From Filosporella fistucella (Eukaryota; Ascomycota; Leotiomycetes; Helotiales), in contig JAQJZZ010000010.1 of assembly GCA_030077755.1 (NCBI GenBank), forward strand, positions 3,100,001 to 3,164,000: DNA of 64,000 nucleotides, read 5' to 3'. Position 1 is the stretch's first letter; every line of letters starts with the position of its first letter. Below, one piece after another: positions 1 through 12,028 of this stretch. Below the pieces are notes generated by a model. It made no database searches. It saw only the letters and a list, made by a program, of their open reading frames with translations, and was not told where the DNA came from. The position numbers and the translations under genes are program-made.

Positions 1-1091
1 CATATGTATCGCTAAACTTCTATAGGGAACACCTCTACCGGATTCATAAAGCACCGCTGTACTGTAAAAGATGCTGGGAAGTGTTCAGCTGCGAGGAACT
101 ATTGAACACTCATGAGACGGTTGCAAAAGTAACCATATGCGAGACGGTTCCCGGGTTTCCCCCAAGCGGGGTTACGCCTGCGCAGATTGAGCAATTGAAG
201 TCAAGAAATTACAATCGAACCGATCAAGAGAAGTGGCGAGAGATTTTCAAGATTCTCTTTCCTACTGAAACCGATGTCCCCTCCCCATGTAAGTTGATTT
301 ACAAATAACCAAGCTGGCTACTCACGTGAACAATAGACTTTGAGCAACCCACTGAATATGCACCGATGTCCCCAGGCTCACAAATTCTGGGTGAGTATGA
401 GAGCTTCCTCCACACCGAGCTTCCAAATCGTTTCCGAAATAGAATAGAACAGATTGTGATGGAGCAAGTCGAACCTCTCGGGGCTTCACTACTTGCCAAC
501 ATGACCGATATCATTCGTGAATGCCAGGAACAACTATCCCGTGAATTCAGGGGGAAATTGCACTTGGCTGACGTTTCTATTCGTTCTCCAAAACCACCAA
601 CAAGCGCCTTTGAACTAGCACCCGCCTCTCAGAAGAAACCCCCAGCATCAAATGAAGTACCAATTGATCAGCCGCCGCTGGACTTCGAGGCGGTAATGCA
701 GGTTCCTCCGCTATCCGAGCCCTACAAGTTCGGAGATTTCGCTTCAATGGGATCATTCGAATCCACACACGATGACAAAGTACGAAATGACAATTCGGAT
801 TCAGGGTATGGCACGAGCTCTCTATGTAACCACACAGGTGGATGCGGTTGTGCCGGCCCATCAAGTTACCCTCGTACCCAGGATTTCGAACTGCAGTCAT
901 CAGCACCTTTAGACGCGACAGTAACTGATTTTTCTATTTTCGATTCTATAGACTGGGGAGGTCTCAACTATGAGGTAATGGATCCTATACTTGCCATGAG
1001 AGATTTTGAGACAGATGCTGGCTTTCAAGTGGTCACTGCTGCGAAATCTATTGACGATGCAGAGGGCGGGACTGAAGGAGGGTCGATATAG
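1..1091 (+). CDS. C2H2-type fungal protein, 5' end outside window
   Basis: The frame is open from base 3, so the start codon lies outside the window. Exons are 3..288 and 337..1091 with a 48-nt GT-AG intron; about 346 residues are visible. The N-terminal part has a C-x2-C finger core (YCKRCWEVF, about 62-88) followed by His and Cys, after a REHLYRIH segment. A QEKWREIFKILFP motif follows near residues 77-89 and the intron falls in SPYFEQP. The rest is acidic, Ser/Pro-rich and low in structure. This layout is common in Pezizomycotina proteins annotated only as C2H2-type or hypothetical. A role as DNA-binding protein is possible but not shown: one degenerate finger plus a disordered tail would also fit a protein-binding adaptor. 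Confidence 0.7.
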
Positions 1092-2268
1092 ATATGTCTC
1101 TCATGTCGTTCGGCTGTAGATTGATCCTGATTGCCGTGGAATATAGAAATAAAAATAACACAGAGAGTACATACAATATTCAACTAGACTCGTCTGAACG
1201 AGTATCAATACAAGGTCTTCAGTTCAAGAACTCATCGTGTGATCCTTGGCCTGCTACGGATTACGCACCCTCAAAGGTGGCAGGTAACTTTCAGTCATGA
1301 TTGTTACACGATTACGTATGCAAGTATGCTATCGCTCTTCAATGTTTTCCACAATGAATAGCACAACATACAGGATACTCGTCGTTAATTTCCCACCATA
1401 TCGAGTTAGTTAACTCACAAAGAGTCGTCAACTATCTATGCGGTTAAGATTAAGTTCGGACCATCGCCTCCGTTGACATTGTAGGCCTAGCCTGGACCGA
1501 GGACCCCACTGTGAATCACCTCGGGAACATTCCTAGGCTACCACGTTAGGAGATTTTCGGATGGCCGATGGATTGAAGAAGGAGGAATTTGTATTTTGCA
1601 CCAGTCAGAGCAAATTCTGGAATGCAGTCTTCCTTTGGCAGCACCCGAACACGCTTTTTGCACGTCGTTAACAGCCGTATCTGAATTCCCTTGGAAAGCT
1701 TCATCCCGCTGTAGCTATCTATACCTCTTGCCGCGTATTCTAGCTAATTATATGAAACACGCGCCAAGTGGTTTAAGTAAAGTCAGAGGCAGTATTACTA
1801 ATTTGTACTTCAAGAGTGAGTATGATAGATGCAAGAGCAAGGGAGACACGGGTGGGATTGTGCCGATCTGGGGATGGTAAGACAGGATGTCAGTTTTATT
1901 GCCCTTAGCACATGCCAAATACGGTTTCACCTTGTTTGGCCTGTTAAAGAAATCAAATTTTCATGCATCCTTGAGTTTCTTCTACTGCTATTTCAAGGAG
2001 CGCATCCACACTTCTGAAGTTTGCTGCCAGTTAAAAACTTCTTGAATGATTTCATTGCTATCCCCGCATAGGGTGACTAGGCATACCCCGCAATGGATTC
2101 ACGAAGACGGAGAGTGGATACTCATTTCTCAATTCGAGGCGGATGGTGTTGCGCCGTAATATCTAATCCGGAAAATATACAGCTTTGAGTAGTAGAACGT
2201 CCTAAGGCATTTTGAGTGTATACTATCCTAACAATGTGTCGTGGTAAGGACACTCGATTCAATCGAGA
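1092..2268. other. Gene-free stretch
   Basis: No frame with coding character or splice logic was found on either strand. The short open frames here lack family resemblance. It holds the 3' flank of the C2H2-type gene and the promoter region of the mannanase gene. Confidence 0.5.
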
Positions 2269-2274
2269 TATAAA
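2269..2274 (+). promoter_or_regulatory. TATA box of the GH134 gene
   Basis: TATAAA lies 100 bp upstream of the mannanase ATG at 2374, a normal distance for an inducible fungal secreted-enzyme gene. Called from sequence and position only. Confidence 0.5.
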
Positions 2275-2373
2275 TTTGTGTATTGTTCCCCCAGCTTCTG
2301 GTTTCTTGGTCACCATCCAACTCATTTTTCATACTTATCTTTTAACATCATTCTATATTACATTCTTATCACC

Positions 2374-3151
2374 ATGCACTTCACCCAAGTCTTTCTTTCA
2401 GGGCTAGCCCTCATTTCTACAGTAATGGCGGTCCCTACACCAACGAATGCAGAGAACGCAACTCCTGTCTTTGCAGTAGAGAAACGTGCATCTTCTGGAT
2501 CCTACACAGTCTCTGGTCTAGGAACACGCAAGCAGGCTGTCACTGCTGCCGGTGGAAACACCTTGGATATGGCTACAGCTATGCTCGAGACGGAGAACAT
2601 GAAAGCTGACTATGCCTATGGGGATAACAAGAGCCGTAAGTCCACATTCTTGAAATCGCATAAGCTTCTAATTTATACCATGTACCAGAGGATTCCGCCA
2701 ACTTTGGTATCTTCAAGCAAAATTGGGGAATGCTCAGAGTGTGCTGCAATAAGTTCAAGGGACAAGCTCAGAGCTCCTATAACAATGGTGCCGTCTTGAA
2801 GTAAGAAAAACACAAGTCAAGATATGCACGAGACTAACTTCAAAACTTAAAGCTCTGACTTAAAGGCAGACGTTACTTGTCTTCATGATTGCCAGAACTA
2901 TTATGGGGTTTCTACATGGTTCGCCGGTCATCGAAATGGTGCTTCTGGTCTCGCAAATCCAAATACTCAGGATATTGCCAGTAAGAATACCTTGATCCAA
3001 AAATACCATTATAAAAGACTTTGAAGTTTGTGCTAATACTTTTCTTGCAGACTATCGAAATGCTGTGTATTGGATTCAAAGTCAGATTGATTCCAAGTCT
3101 TCGTATAAGACGGACGATACCAGATTCTGGGTTGACGTACCAGCGATTTAA
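2374..3151 (+). CDS. Secreted endo-beta-1,4-mannanase, GH134 family
   Basis: Four exons (2374..2635, 2689..2800, 2853..2980, 3051..3151) give 200 residues. A signal peptide (about 1-19) is followed by a short propeptide ending in the Kex2-type site VEKR at 38. The mature protein starts ASSGSYTVSG. The core MLETENMKADYAYGD, then DSANFGIFKQNWGML, NYYG, WFAGHRNGASGL and DDTRFWVDV, matches the fungal GH134 mannanases I know (the Man134A type), which have a lysozyme-like fold and invert the anomeric centre. Glu72 and Asp84 are 12 residues apart, the spacing of the catalytic pair reported for the family. The expected role is extracellular cleavage of plant mannan. Family assignment is from memory of motifs; no search was run. 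Confidence 0.8.
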
Positions 3152-4717
3152 GCTCGTGCGGGGCCTCAAACGACTCCAGAGGGACCTTGGATTGCTTGGG
3201 GGGTATTTTTGAGGCATATTGTATGGAATGGTAGTGAGCACATTGGAAATCCTCCTCATATATCTGTGTGTGTTTTGTAGTTTCGAGAAGAAGACCAGTA
3301 GCGCAAACAACATTTTGGCAACAATTCTGCTTGACCTACTTGTATCCGTCTTTTGATTCCGTTGGAGATATAACATACATTGAATCCGGTAGGTGAGTAG
3401 CAACAATTATGATCATTCCTCTTGTTCGAAACTTGCCCCTCGTCCTCGATCAGTCAACAGCTAAGCCCCAATCTTGTAACTGGTAGCGTTCTCTTATGTT
3501 TTTTTTACTCTTCTCTCTTCAAGAGCTGAGATCTTTTGCCACGGATCTTAAGAGATGACTAGGCGATTGCATTACTAGATAGGTAGGCACTCACAAAATG
3601 GTATTTAAGTAAGCAAGCGGCTGTCAGTAGACCTCGCAACTGCTAGAAATGATTTGGAGGCTGATTTAACTGTGTTGTTAGGGGGTGTGATTTCACAAAC
3701 TACTTCGTGTTAACAAAAGTATAGTGTGTTTCATGCCATGTTCTGGCCAGTATGAGTTGTAAACATCTTAATGCAAACATGATATGATTATTTGTCAATC
3801 GGGACAGATTTGCATGTTTTTGATTGGAAAAAAGCCGACAAGACTCTGCCGCTCAGATATATGTTACACTAATATCATGTGATCAAGTCAAGAAAACCAT
3901 CGGCAAGTGAGCCAGTTCACGACTGTGACTCTGCGCAGTCAATGTTGACACCAACCAACATATGTTGGGATCAGAAACATTCCTTCTGACAGAACTCCCT
4001 TAAGTTTTCATGCAATGAATCTCAAGATCGAGCTTCTCATATTTCGGGTTCGGAGCGTGGTTTCCGTGATATGTTATCGAGCTTCAATTTTCCACTTCCA
4101 CGTCATTATCAGCAATTGTGTACAATTTATGCCAAGATAGTACCAACATGCGGCCAGATGCAGAGTTTGCTTTTCATGCCCCTCAATAGCATGAAATCTT
4201 GGATGGCTACACAATGGTCCAACCATCGTCATGTTGGTGTTTTGGCGGTGACGATCATTGCCCCCTTGAAATTGCCCAAAATTTCCCTTTATTTCAAGCT
4301 CTCGAAATAGAACCCAAAAAGGGTGTCAGCAACGTCTTTGATATGTTGATCATATCGTGAGGATTCTTCCCCACACCCAAACCTTTGCTCGCCAAGTGTT
4401 TGTTACTTCCGAGAAATGCGCTACTGTGCTGCAGCCATCCTTTGTCTCATGAACCAGTTCAATCACATAGGATGACGTTGGGTCTTGTGCACACCTACTG
4501 CGCCTCACTCTAGATTGTTAACAGCTTTTATTAACGATTCCCCTCAATTCGAATTCGAATTTCACCGTTTCTGCGGCAACATTTCCTTTTTGGCACATGT
4601 TCTTCTGCGATTCAGTTCAATGAGAAAATTCTCTTCTGTCTTGACCTTCAATATAGCACGTCTCCCAATATCTTCACAATTTAACCTGCCACTTAACCAA
4701 TCGTCTTCAGCTCCCAT
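3152..4717. other. Gene-free stretch
   Basis: AT-rich intergenic DNA between two plus-strand genes. An open frame at 4071..4310 shows no family resemblance and no usable splice context. No RNA gene or repeat was recognised. Confidence 0.5.
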
Positions 4718-6061
4718 ATGTCTCTGGAACGAGAGTACTACGGCAGCTGCCCAAACGGGGGCTCATGGTGAGGGAAACTATTAAGCACTTCGAAATGATA
4801 CTCATCCATGATCAGGTATAAATGCACAGCACAGTCACCTACCTTCTTTGGTTGCTGTACATCGAACCCATGTGATGGGAAAGGCTGCCCTCAGGGCAAC
4901 CTTCGAGCCGCTGGGCTAGGTTATGGTCCTGGTCTTGATGTGAACGATGAACCAGTCAATGCATCTTCTTATACACAATATGCAAAGTGCCCAGCAACGG
5001 CTCCTTTTTACACCTGCTCGCTGACATCGCCACAATTTCAAGGTTGCTGTGCGAGTGATCCTTGCAAGGCAAATGGTGTTTGTCCATCATCAGATCTCTT
5101 CGCAGCCGAGTTCAATAGTACGCCACCCGACCCGCCTCCGAAAACGTCTATAGCTTCATCGAAAGCTTTGCCTTCGGCGACGTTGTCATTCAGCTCATTA
5201 GGGCCAAAAACATCGTCATCGAAAAATGAGCCAGTATCGGCCACTTCTCCCGCGGCAGCGAATTCATCCACCGGACTCCCAACTCCAGTCTCAACAGTCA
5301 ATTACGCAACTATTGCAGGAGGAGCAGCAGCTGGCTCAGCCATACTTGTCTTAGCTATCGCGATATTCTTTTGGATTGTCTACAAAAGGAGAAAGCGTTC
5401 TAGCAAAAACGTTCAGCAGGACCAGCCGATCGGCAATGACGATTACAAACCTGTACCAGGTGGTCCTGACATGGAAGAAAGTCAAGGCAAGACGCAGAGT
5501 CCTGGTAAGTGTCGACCATTCCAATCTCCACTTTAAACTGATATAAAATCAGGGGGCGAGGGATACTACACCAGCCAACCAATTGACAATAATTGTAATG
5601 CTCCTAAGCATATCTCGACGACCTCTCAGGCACCTCTCACCCCTGGTCCACCGCCTTACCAATCACCTGCTTCATCACCCAATCCCAATGTTTTTGAGAT
5701 CGATTCCAGTAGTAACGTGAATACAACACAAGCGATAGCACCAGAAGACGCTGTACAATTGGACGGCACACCTATTACGCAAAGTCTCGAGCTTGGCAAT
5801 GGAGTTGCAGAACTTGGAGAAGGAAGTAGCAGATGGACACCTATGAATCCACCTAAGGCAACTGGGCCAAGTATTGGAATAAGTCCATTGGTTAAAGAAG
5901 GCCTGGTGGAAATGGGTCCAGAGTCAGCAAGTACCGGTCTAGTGGATGGTGGAGTGTCTCCCGCAACTCAACATGGGTCGCCGGATATTGGTAGTACATC
6001 TCCAGCTGGTAGGAACAGTGGGAGACAGACGTATACTAGCTGGCAAAATCTTTCGCATTAA
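4718..6061 (+). CDS. Cys-rich single-pass membrane protein, function unknown
   Basis: Three exons (4718..4767, 4816..5504, 5553..6061) give 415 residues. The outer N-terminal part has two similar modules, CTAQSPTFFGCCTSNPC and CSLTSPQFQGCCASDPC, each followed by a GCP or VCP turn. A Ser/Thr/Pro-rich stalk follows (about 115-205). One hydrophobic span (TIAGGAAAGSAILVLAIAIF) is followed by a YKRRKR stop-transfer cluster, and the tail is a long low-complexity cytoplasmic region. There is no signal peptide, so the single span would act as signal-anchor with the N-terminus outside. Such proteins are frequent in filamentous ascomycetes and have the topology of wall-stress sensors, but no WSC domain is present and no function is claimed. 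Confidence 0.7.
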
Positions 6062-7098
6062 GGACAAAGTTGGTTTCACTCGTTGATAACTTACGTAATT
6101 ATTTAATGTTGCTTTCGTTCCTTCTCCATCCCTGTTCTGGAGTGCGGGTATATATGTCAAGGTCTCATTTTCTGTAGCTTTGAATATTTGTAAATATGTT
6201 AATTTGTCAATAATGTTCTCTAATTGAAGATATCTGCACTTCGCCATCTCAAAAGCACACTTCTCACATAGATAAGTTATGTGATGATTACCCCACTTGA
6301 GGCTCTTCAACCGCAACCCAAGAGGGGGCCCCACGACTAGGATCACCACCAGCTTCATTCTTACATGTATTGATTCTCTGCATTTTTTCTGTACCTCAGG
6401 ATATAACGTTACCTGCTTCCGCTGAGTCGTACACAAGGATTCGCAAACTTCAGACGAGCTGCATGAGCGTTACATTTCCCTCACTAAGTATCATATGTTC
6501 TCCAAGCTGGGGTACCACTTTATTGGTCTCTCCCAATGAAGCGTACATAATATCCAATCACAAGGGCTACCGCGAATGCAATACAAATAGAAGAAGAAGG
6601 TTGTTACCGTACAAGCCGAATTGAGGTGACCACTGACCAATGCAGGGGTATCTTTCTGGTAGCTGTTTATCCGGTGTTCCCACTCTACCGAGCGTATCAT
6701 TCCAGAGTATATACGCCATTGCCGACTTGCCTTTATACTTCTCCTCTTATTAATATATTCATAATCGCGTCAGTACCATATAGAAAATTCGTGCCTCGTG
6801 CGTGACCTCGTTATTTGATGCTGATTATATGTTTTCAGCTTACCTGCTGCCAATACGCGAGAACATAGCTCGTAAGATATCCTGTTTATATATGTTTATT
6901 GGAAATCTGCAGGTACAGGGTTATCTTCTCCATGCTGGTAATATCATGAAAAGCTGCCGATGGCTTACAGCAGCCCCACACGACATAGCAATCAGGTCAA
7001 ACTCAAAACTTCATATACATAGCGTGTTCTCGTTGATCATTTCTCCCAAAGAAAAGGGAGACTGTGATATCGGCTAGTAAGTTTCAAAACTCGTCAAA
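6062..7098. other. Gene-free stretch
   Basis: Intergenic DNA, AT-rich, with several TATA-like runs around 6710-6760 that are too far from the next ATG (7099) to call. No other feature was seen. Confidence 0.5.
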
Positions 7099-9061
7099 AT
7101 GCGGTATTTGGTACTCTCGGCCGTCTTGTCGCTTTCTACGGTTGTCGATGGCATCAACTTCCCATTCGAGTCAATACAACTTACAGAGGCCGAGACTGCC
7201 AACTTTCCAGCTATAAGATTTGGCAGCTATCACCAATCTCACACCTATAAGCCATCTGAACCTAATTGCAAATCATTCCCAGGAACCCCAGAGTGGCCAA
7301 TTGACGAAGAATGGACAAAGTTGAATAATTCTCTGAGCGGGGCGCTCTTGAAGCCAGACCCACCGGCCGCAGTATGCTACCCAGGACCACTGTTCAATGC
7401 CGCTCAATGCAACTTCCTCCTCCGCAATGCCAGCAGTACTCGTTTTTACATTGATGATCCACTTACGGTACTGAGTCAATGGACTCAAGGAAGCACATGC
7501 CCTGCGATTCTCAATCCAACTACGAACTGTACTCGTGGAGGCTTCCCGAGTTATGTAGTCAATGTTACCACAGTCAAGCAAATACAGATCGCAGTAAATT
7601 TCGCGAGGAACAAAAATATTAGGCTAATTATCAAGTCAGTAAACTTCTTCAAGTCTAGACGGGAACGCGGACTCTTCACTAACATTTGTTGGATTCCAGA
7701 AACACTGGTCACGACTTCGTAGGGAAATCAGCTGGAGCAGGTTCTATCAGTATTTGGACACATTTCCTCAAAGACTTCGAGTACCTTCCAAAGTATCACA
7801 ATGGGAAATACTTTGGGAGGGCTGCACGTGTAGGTGCCGGCCTCGAAGGGTGGGAAACGTATAAGTATATGGATGCCAATGACATGAGTCTCGTTATACC
7901 GAGTGGCCCAACTGTTGGTGCTTATGGAGGCTGGATGGCGGGAGGTGGTCATGGGCTTTTAGCTTCGCTTTACGGATTAGGCTCCGATCAACCACTTTCG
8001 CTGCAGGTTGTCACTGCAGACGGGAGATTCGTTACAGCTGATCCGGATACTAATGAAGATTTATATTATGCTCTGAGAGGAGGTGGTCCAAGTGAGTATT
8101 GAAAGATATTTCGAGTTAAAGACAAACAAGATGCAGATTACTAATTGATAATATAGGCACTTACGGTGTGGTCACCTCAGCGGTAGTTAAAGCCTACCCC
8201 TCCATCAATGTTTCTGAATCCACTATCTTGTTCTCATCAGCAATGGCCACAAACGTAAGCGCTTTCTGGGCAGGGGTTGACAGATTCTTCGCCTTCGGAG
8301 CAGATGTGGTCGATAATGGTGGAACGACTTATAATTATGTCTTCCCTGCCGGACCCAACGCCTTCTCCTTCCGCGTACAGATCGAAATGCCAGGGAAAAC
8401 CAATAGCGAGACATTTGCATTCGTACAACCTTTTATCAACGATCTCAACGTATTGGGTATCAATATTACAAACCCGCAACCAGTCAAATCCATCCAGTGG
8501 GGAACAACAAGACATGGCGAGGGTGATGTACCAGGTGATGGTAGATTCGCAACTCGCCTTTTTCCTCGGAAAAATTGGGATGACGGTCCTCTTTTCAAAA
8601 CCACCATGGCTTCAATCCGTAACTCTGTAGAAGGAGGCTACACTTTCCACGGTATACATATGGGCCCCTCAGAAGCGGTAGCTGGATATCCTCACAACGC
8701 AGTCAATCCAGCTTTCAGAAACACAGTCATGCACGCTGATGTTTTCGACGTCTCTACTGCTGGTAAAACGCCAGCTCAGCAAATTGAACAGTACAATAGG
8801 TTTGAGACGTACATGGCTCCTATTAGAGAAGCGACGAAGGGATCTGGAGCCTATATCAATGAGGCTGATGCTTTGGAACCGGACTTTCAGCATAGTTTTT
8901 GGGGTAACAAGTATGAGGGACTGTTGAGGATCAAGAAGGAGAGAGACCCGTGGCAGCTATTTTGGGCGTTGACGACAGTGGGTAGTGAGGGATGGGAGGT
9001 GAAGACCGAAAATGGATTGCCTTCGCAGAATGGGAGATTGTGCAGAATCGCAGGTGCATAG
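7099..9061 (+). CDS. Secreted FAD-linked oxidase, VAO/PCMH-BBE family
   Basis: Three exons (7099..7634, 7700..8091, 8157..9061) give 610 residues. A signal peptide (about 1-18) precedes a PCMH-type FAD-binding domain. The motif IKNTGHDFVGKS puts His183 where VAO-family enzymes attach FAD through 8-alpha-N-histidyl. The sequence continues with SISIWTHFL, GAGLEG, and GAYGGWMAGGGHG, and with LRGGGPSTYGVVTS across the second intron. The cysteine needed for bicovalent FAD (GxC before the GGGH segment) is absent. A BBE-like C-terminus near DPWQLFWALTTVGSEGW completes the fold. Closest to fungal isoamyl-alcohol-oxidase-like and 6-hydroxy-nicotine-oxidase-like annotations; the substrate cannot be told. 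Many NxS/T sites fit an extracellular glycoprotein. Confidence 0.85.
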
Positions 9062-9678
9062 ATCAAAGACATTGGCTTATTGCCAGAAGAATATGTTTTG
9101 GATGAAAACTTCGTTTTATCTTAAGTTGTTCTTCGTCCTTGCTTTTAGTGTAAAAGGGCTCTGAAATCAGTGTTTATTATACTAGTCACGTGTGGCACGT
9201 GTTCGGCTATTTTCTAGTGTTTTGTCATATCATTCCAGGGCTCGACCTTCTATACTTAGAGACTCAGACAAGAATGCCATAATTACTGAAGACCACCAGC
9301 TGCTTACCCTTTTTTATTATTTGTATTATTTGTGGTTCTGTTTACATTAGGTGCCACGGATTATCTGTAAAATCAATGACAGTAAAGTTTTCCTGTGACA
9401 GACTAGATCGAAATTTCAAGTGAATGAGCCATGGATCATTGTTCACTCAGTCGACCACCTCCTTGTGTAATAGGTCTTTCACAACTAAACAAGAAGGTCT
9501 TTCCACGCAGTTATTTTGTTCGTGTAGAGTCGATTATTCCACCGAAGGTTGCGAAAATCCGGAAGGAGATAACTATCAGGGACCATAGGGGGAAGGATGA
9601 ACGAGGTTGACGGGACTTTTACTGATAGAACCTTTTATTCCTCGTTTCGCAGAAAATACTAAGACTCCTAAGTTCTAC
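9062..9678. other. Convergent intergenic stretch
   Basis: Lies between the 3' ends of two convergent genes. It holds two CACGTG palindromes at 9187-9192 and 9196-9201; no gene or repeat was seen. Confidence 0.5.
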
Positions 9679-12028
9679 CTAGTCATAGAATCTCTCCCTC
9701 GCGGCACTTGGATCGAGTTTCGCAAGCTCACGAAATAACACGCTGGATTCCGGCAGATCATAAAATATCGCGTTTCGTCTCTCCTTGATAAAAGTTTTAC
9801 CTTCCCACATCCCTCGATGAAGGTCCCACGGTTTCAGATTCCGCCTTGCCTCTTCCAGCCGTTTCAGTTCAGAATTGAAACCTTGTTCAGCGTGTTCTTC
9901 CTCTCTAAATCTCAACTCCTTTTCCTTTTCCTCGTCTGGTTCTTCACCCATGACATTGTTTGCTGATGAAAGCACATCTACATCTCGTTGTTAGTGAGGG
10001 TAGTTAGTGATGAAGTACTGCTATAGCTTACGTTCGACGCAATACAAGTTGCCTGAAAGCAATCTTTCGGTACATCCATCAGTTCTGCAAACTGCGACTT
10101 CTGGCGGAGGACTTTTATCAACTGGCAATGGGATGTTCTCGTCTTGTGTTTTGGCTGAAGAGTCAGCACGCCAAGCAAGCCTCTTAAACTTGGACATATA
10201 ATCTGTCTGAGCCACATTTACAGCGCTCTCTTGATCCCCATCTCCAATATCCACCTCATCTGTCTCATCATCTCTAGGTCCTATCTCAAGCGATTGACCG
10301 TGGCTATCTCTTAATAAAGAGGTCCAGGAGACGTTAAATCCGTACATATGCTTTCCACACATGGGACTGTTCTATGTCAGAAATGAATGGTTCGGAAGGA
10401 ACTCTGATGACTACCAGGCTTTATACCAGACTTCCTTCGTTAACACAAGACGGCCTCGACATGTAGGATCAGCACATCTTCCAGGTTGAATGGCCGCTGA
10501 GTCAATGAGCATCGCCATTGTAATCCTGCATTTAGGCTGGATGGCAGTGGCCCATGTCTGTTTCGAGATGGGAATGCTGTTATAGCCGTTCATGATCTGA
10601 AATTTCTGTTTCAGGACATAGGACAAGCCCGGGGAACCGAGAAAGCTGTCCTTTAGGAATCTATTAAAAAGCTGTTTCCGTTTTAGCTTACACGGCAGTA
10701 GAAAGATGAAGATCGAGACTACCTACTTCCCATTGCTGGAATTCGAGACAAGCGAGTTGGCTGGTTCTTCCCAAGGCATCTTCGAATTTGAAGTGGTCGC
10801 CAAAGAGTAACAGCGGGTAGATTCTGTTTCGGTAGAAGACTATAAGATATGGCAACAGTAGTAATCTGTATCAATGAGGCTATGCCTTGTTTTTTGACAG
10901 GGAAAGGTCTCACATGACTTCGTGGACAAGATTTTGGAGGAGTAAAAATGTCTGCCATGTGCTGACGCCCAGATCTCGTGCGGCGATCTGAAGTTTTCTA
11001 GTTGAAGTTTCCTCCGGCTCTGCTTCACGCCATAATTCTTTCGTGTGAGTGTCATCGATGGATTTGTCTACGGAACCAGAAGGTTTAGTAATAGGTGATG
11101 AAATATTTGAGAACTCGTTCGGTTGGCTTGCAAGTACAGTGGCATCTGTACGATAAAATTGCGGCCTTGTGATAGCAGTGGTCTGCTCATGCATGGTTAT
11201 TGGCGAGGAATGGAGATCAACCAGCAACTCCGTATCGGCCAGAACTGCATCCAGAGTCGATTGGTAACCGAGCTGCATTTCCTCCAAGTTTCGAATTGAG
11301 ATAGCCAGCTTCCTTAGTTCTCTTGTACTCTCCAAACTCGACTCGGAAATTCTGTTTGTGATTAGTGCAGTCGAATTTGAATGAGAAGCTTCAAGGGCAA
11401 TGCGTTGATCTTGGATGGATGCTTTAAAAGTTCCAAGTATTATATCAAGTCTAGTATCAATTGTTAAGGCCACCTTTTCCTCGACCTCGCTGGACACTGC
11501 GGCAACCTTTTGTCTATATGGATGATATTTAGTTGGATGATTTGATTTTGTGAAATGCAACAGTGCCATATCTATTTCTTATTCGAGGAGAGGAAGTACG
11601 CACAGTGTTTGTTGGGCCATATTTGCTGCTATCGCCGTCAGCGACCCTTGATGCTTGTCACGAAATTCTTTCGCCTTTTTTGATACAAAAAGTGCCCATC
11701 GGGCTTTTTTAGAAGCAGTCTGTACCGCATACCACTTTGTATCATGCCCAAGGGCGTCTCCGAATCTCGGCTCTATTTCAGAAAGAAAAGCATTCAGAGA
11801 GACACGGAGGAGATCACAATGGCCTTTTAGATTGGCAACCAGTCCAGGGTCATTACCGAAAATTTGAAAGACGGAAATATGCTGTACAGTCGTCGACAAG
11901 TTCCTCAAAAACGTGATCGTTTCCTGGAAATCAGACGAAGCTCCTCCAGAATCCTTCAACGCTTGACCGACTTTGTGAAGGAGCCCGATGGCTTTCGCGA
12001 TGTCGCCCACTGACCAGCCAAAAGACAT
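9679..12028 (-). CDS. SesA-like N-terminal plus ubiquitin-like domain protein
   Basis: Six exons on the minus strand (12028..11604, 11513..10914, 10823..10727, 10671..10415, 10366..10032, 9977..9679) give 670 residues with continuous frame. The N-terminus MSFGWSVGDIAKAIGLL with KDSGGASSDFQE is the helical domain found at the front of fungal SesA/NACHT-type proteins. A helical, coiled-coil-prone middle follows (about 140-340). The segment LLLFGDHFKFEDALGR begins the fungus-specific ubiquitin-like domain; it continues over two introns through FNRFLKDSFLGSPG to ISKQTWATAIQP. A C-x2-C pair (CPMCGK) and an acidic, Glu/Arg-rich tail close the protein. No nucleotide-binding motif is present, so it is an adaptor-like architecture; a role in non-self recognition or signalling is inference only. 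Confidence 0.75.

Noticed and set aside
4071..4310. 79-codon frame upstream of the Cys-rich membrane protein
   Set aside because: No domain, no partner exons and no coding bias visible.
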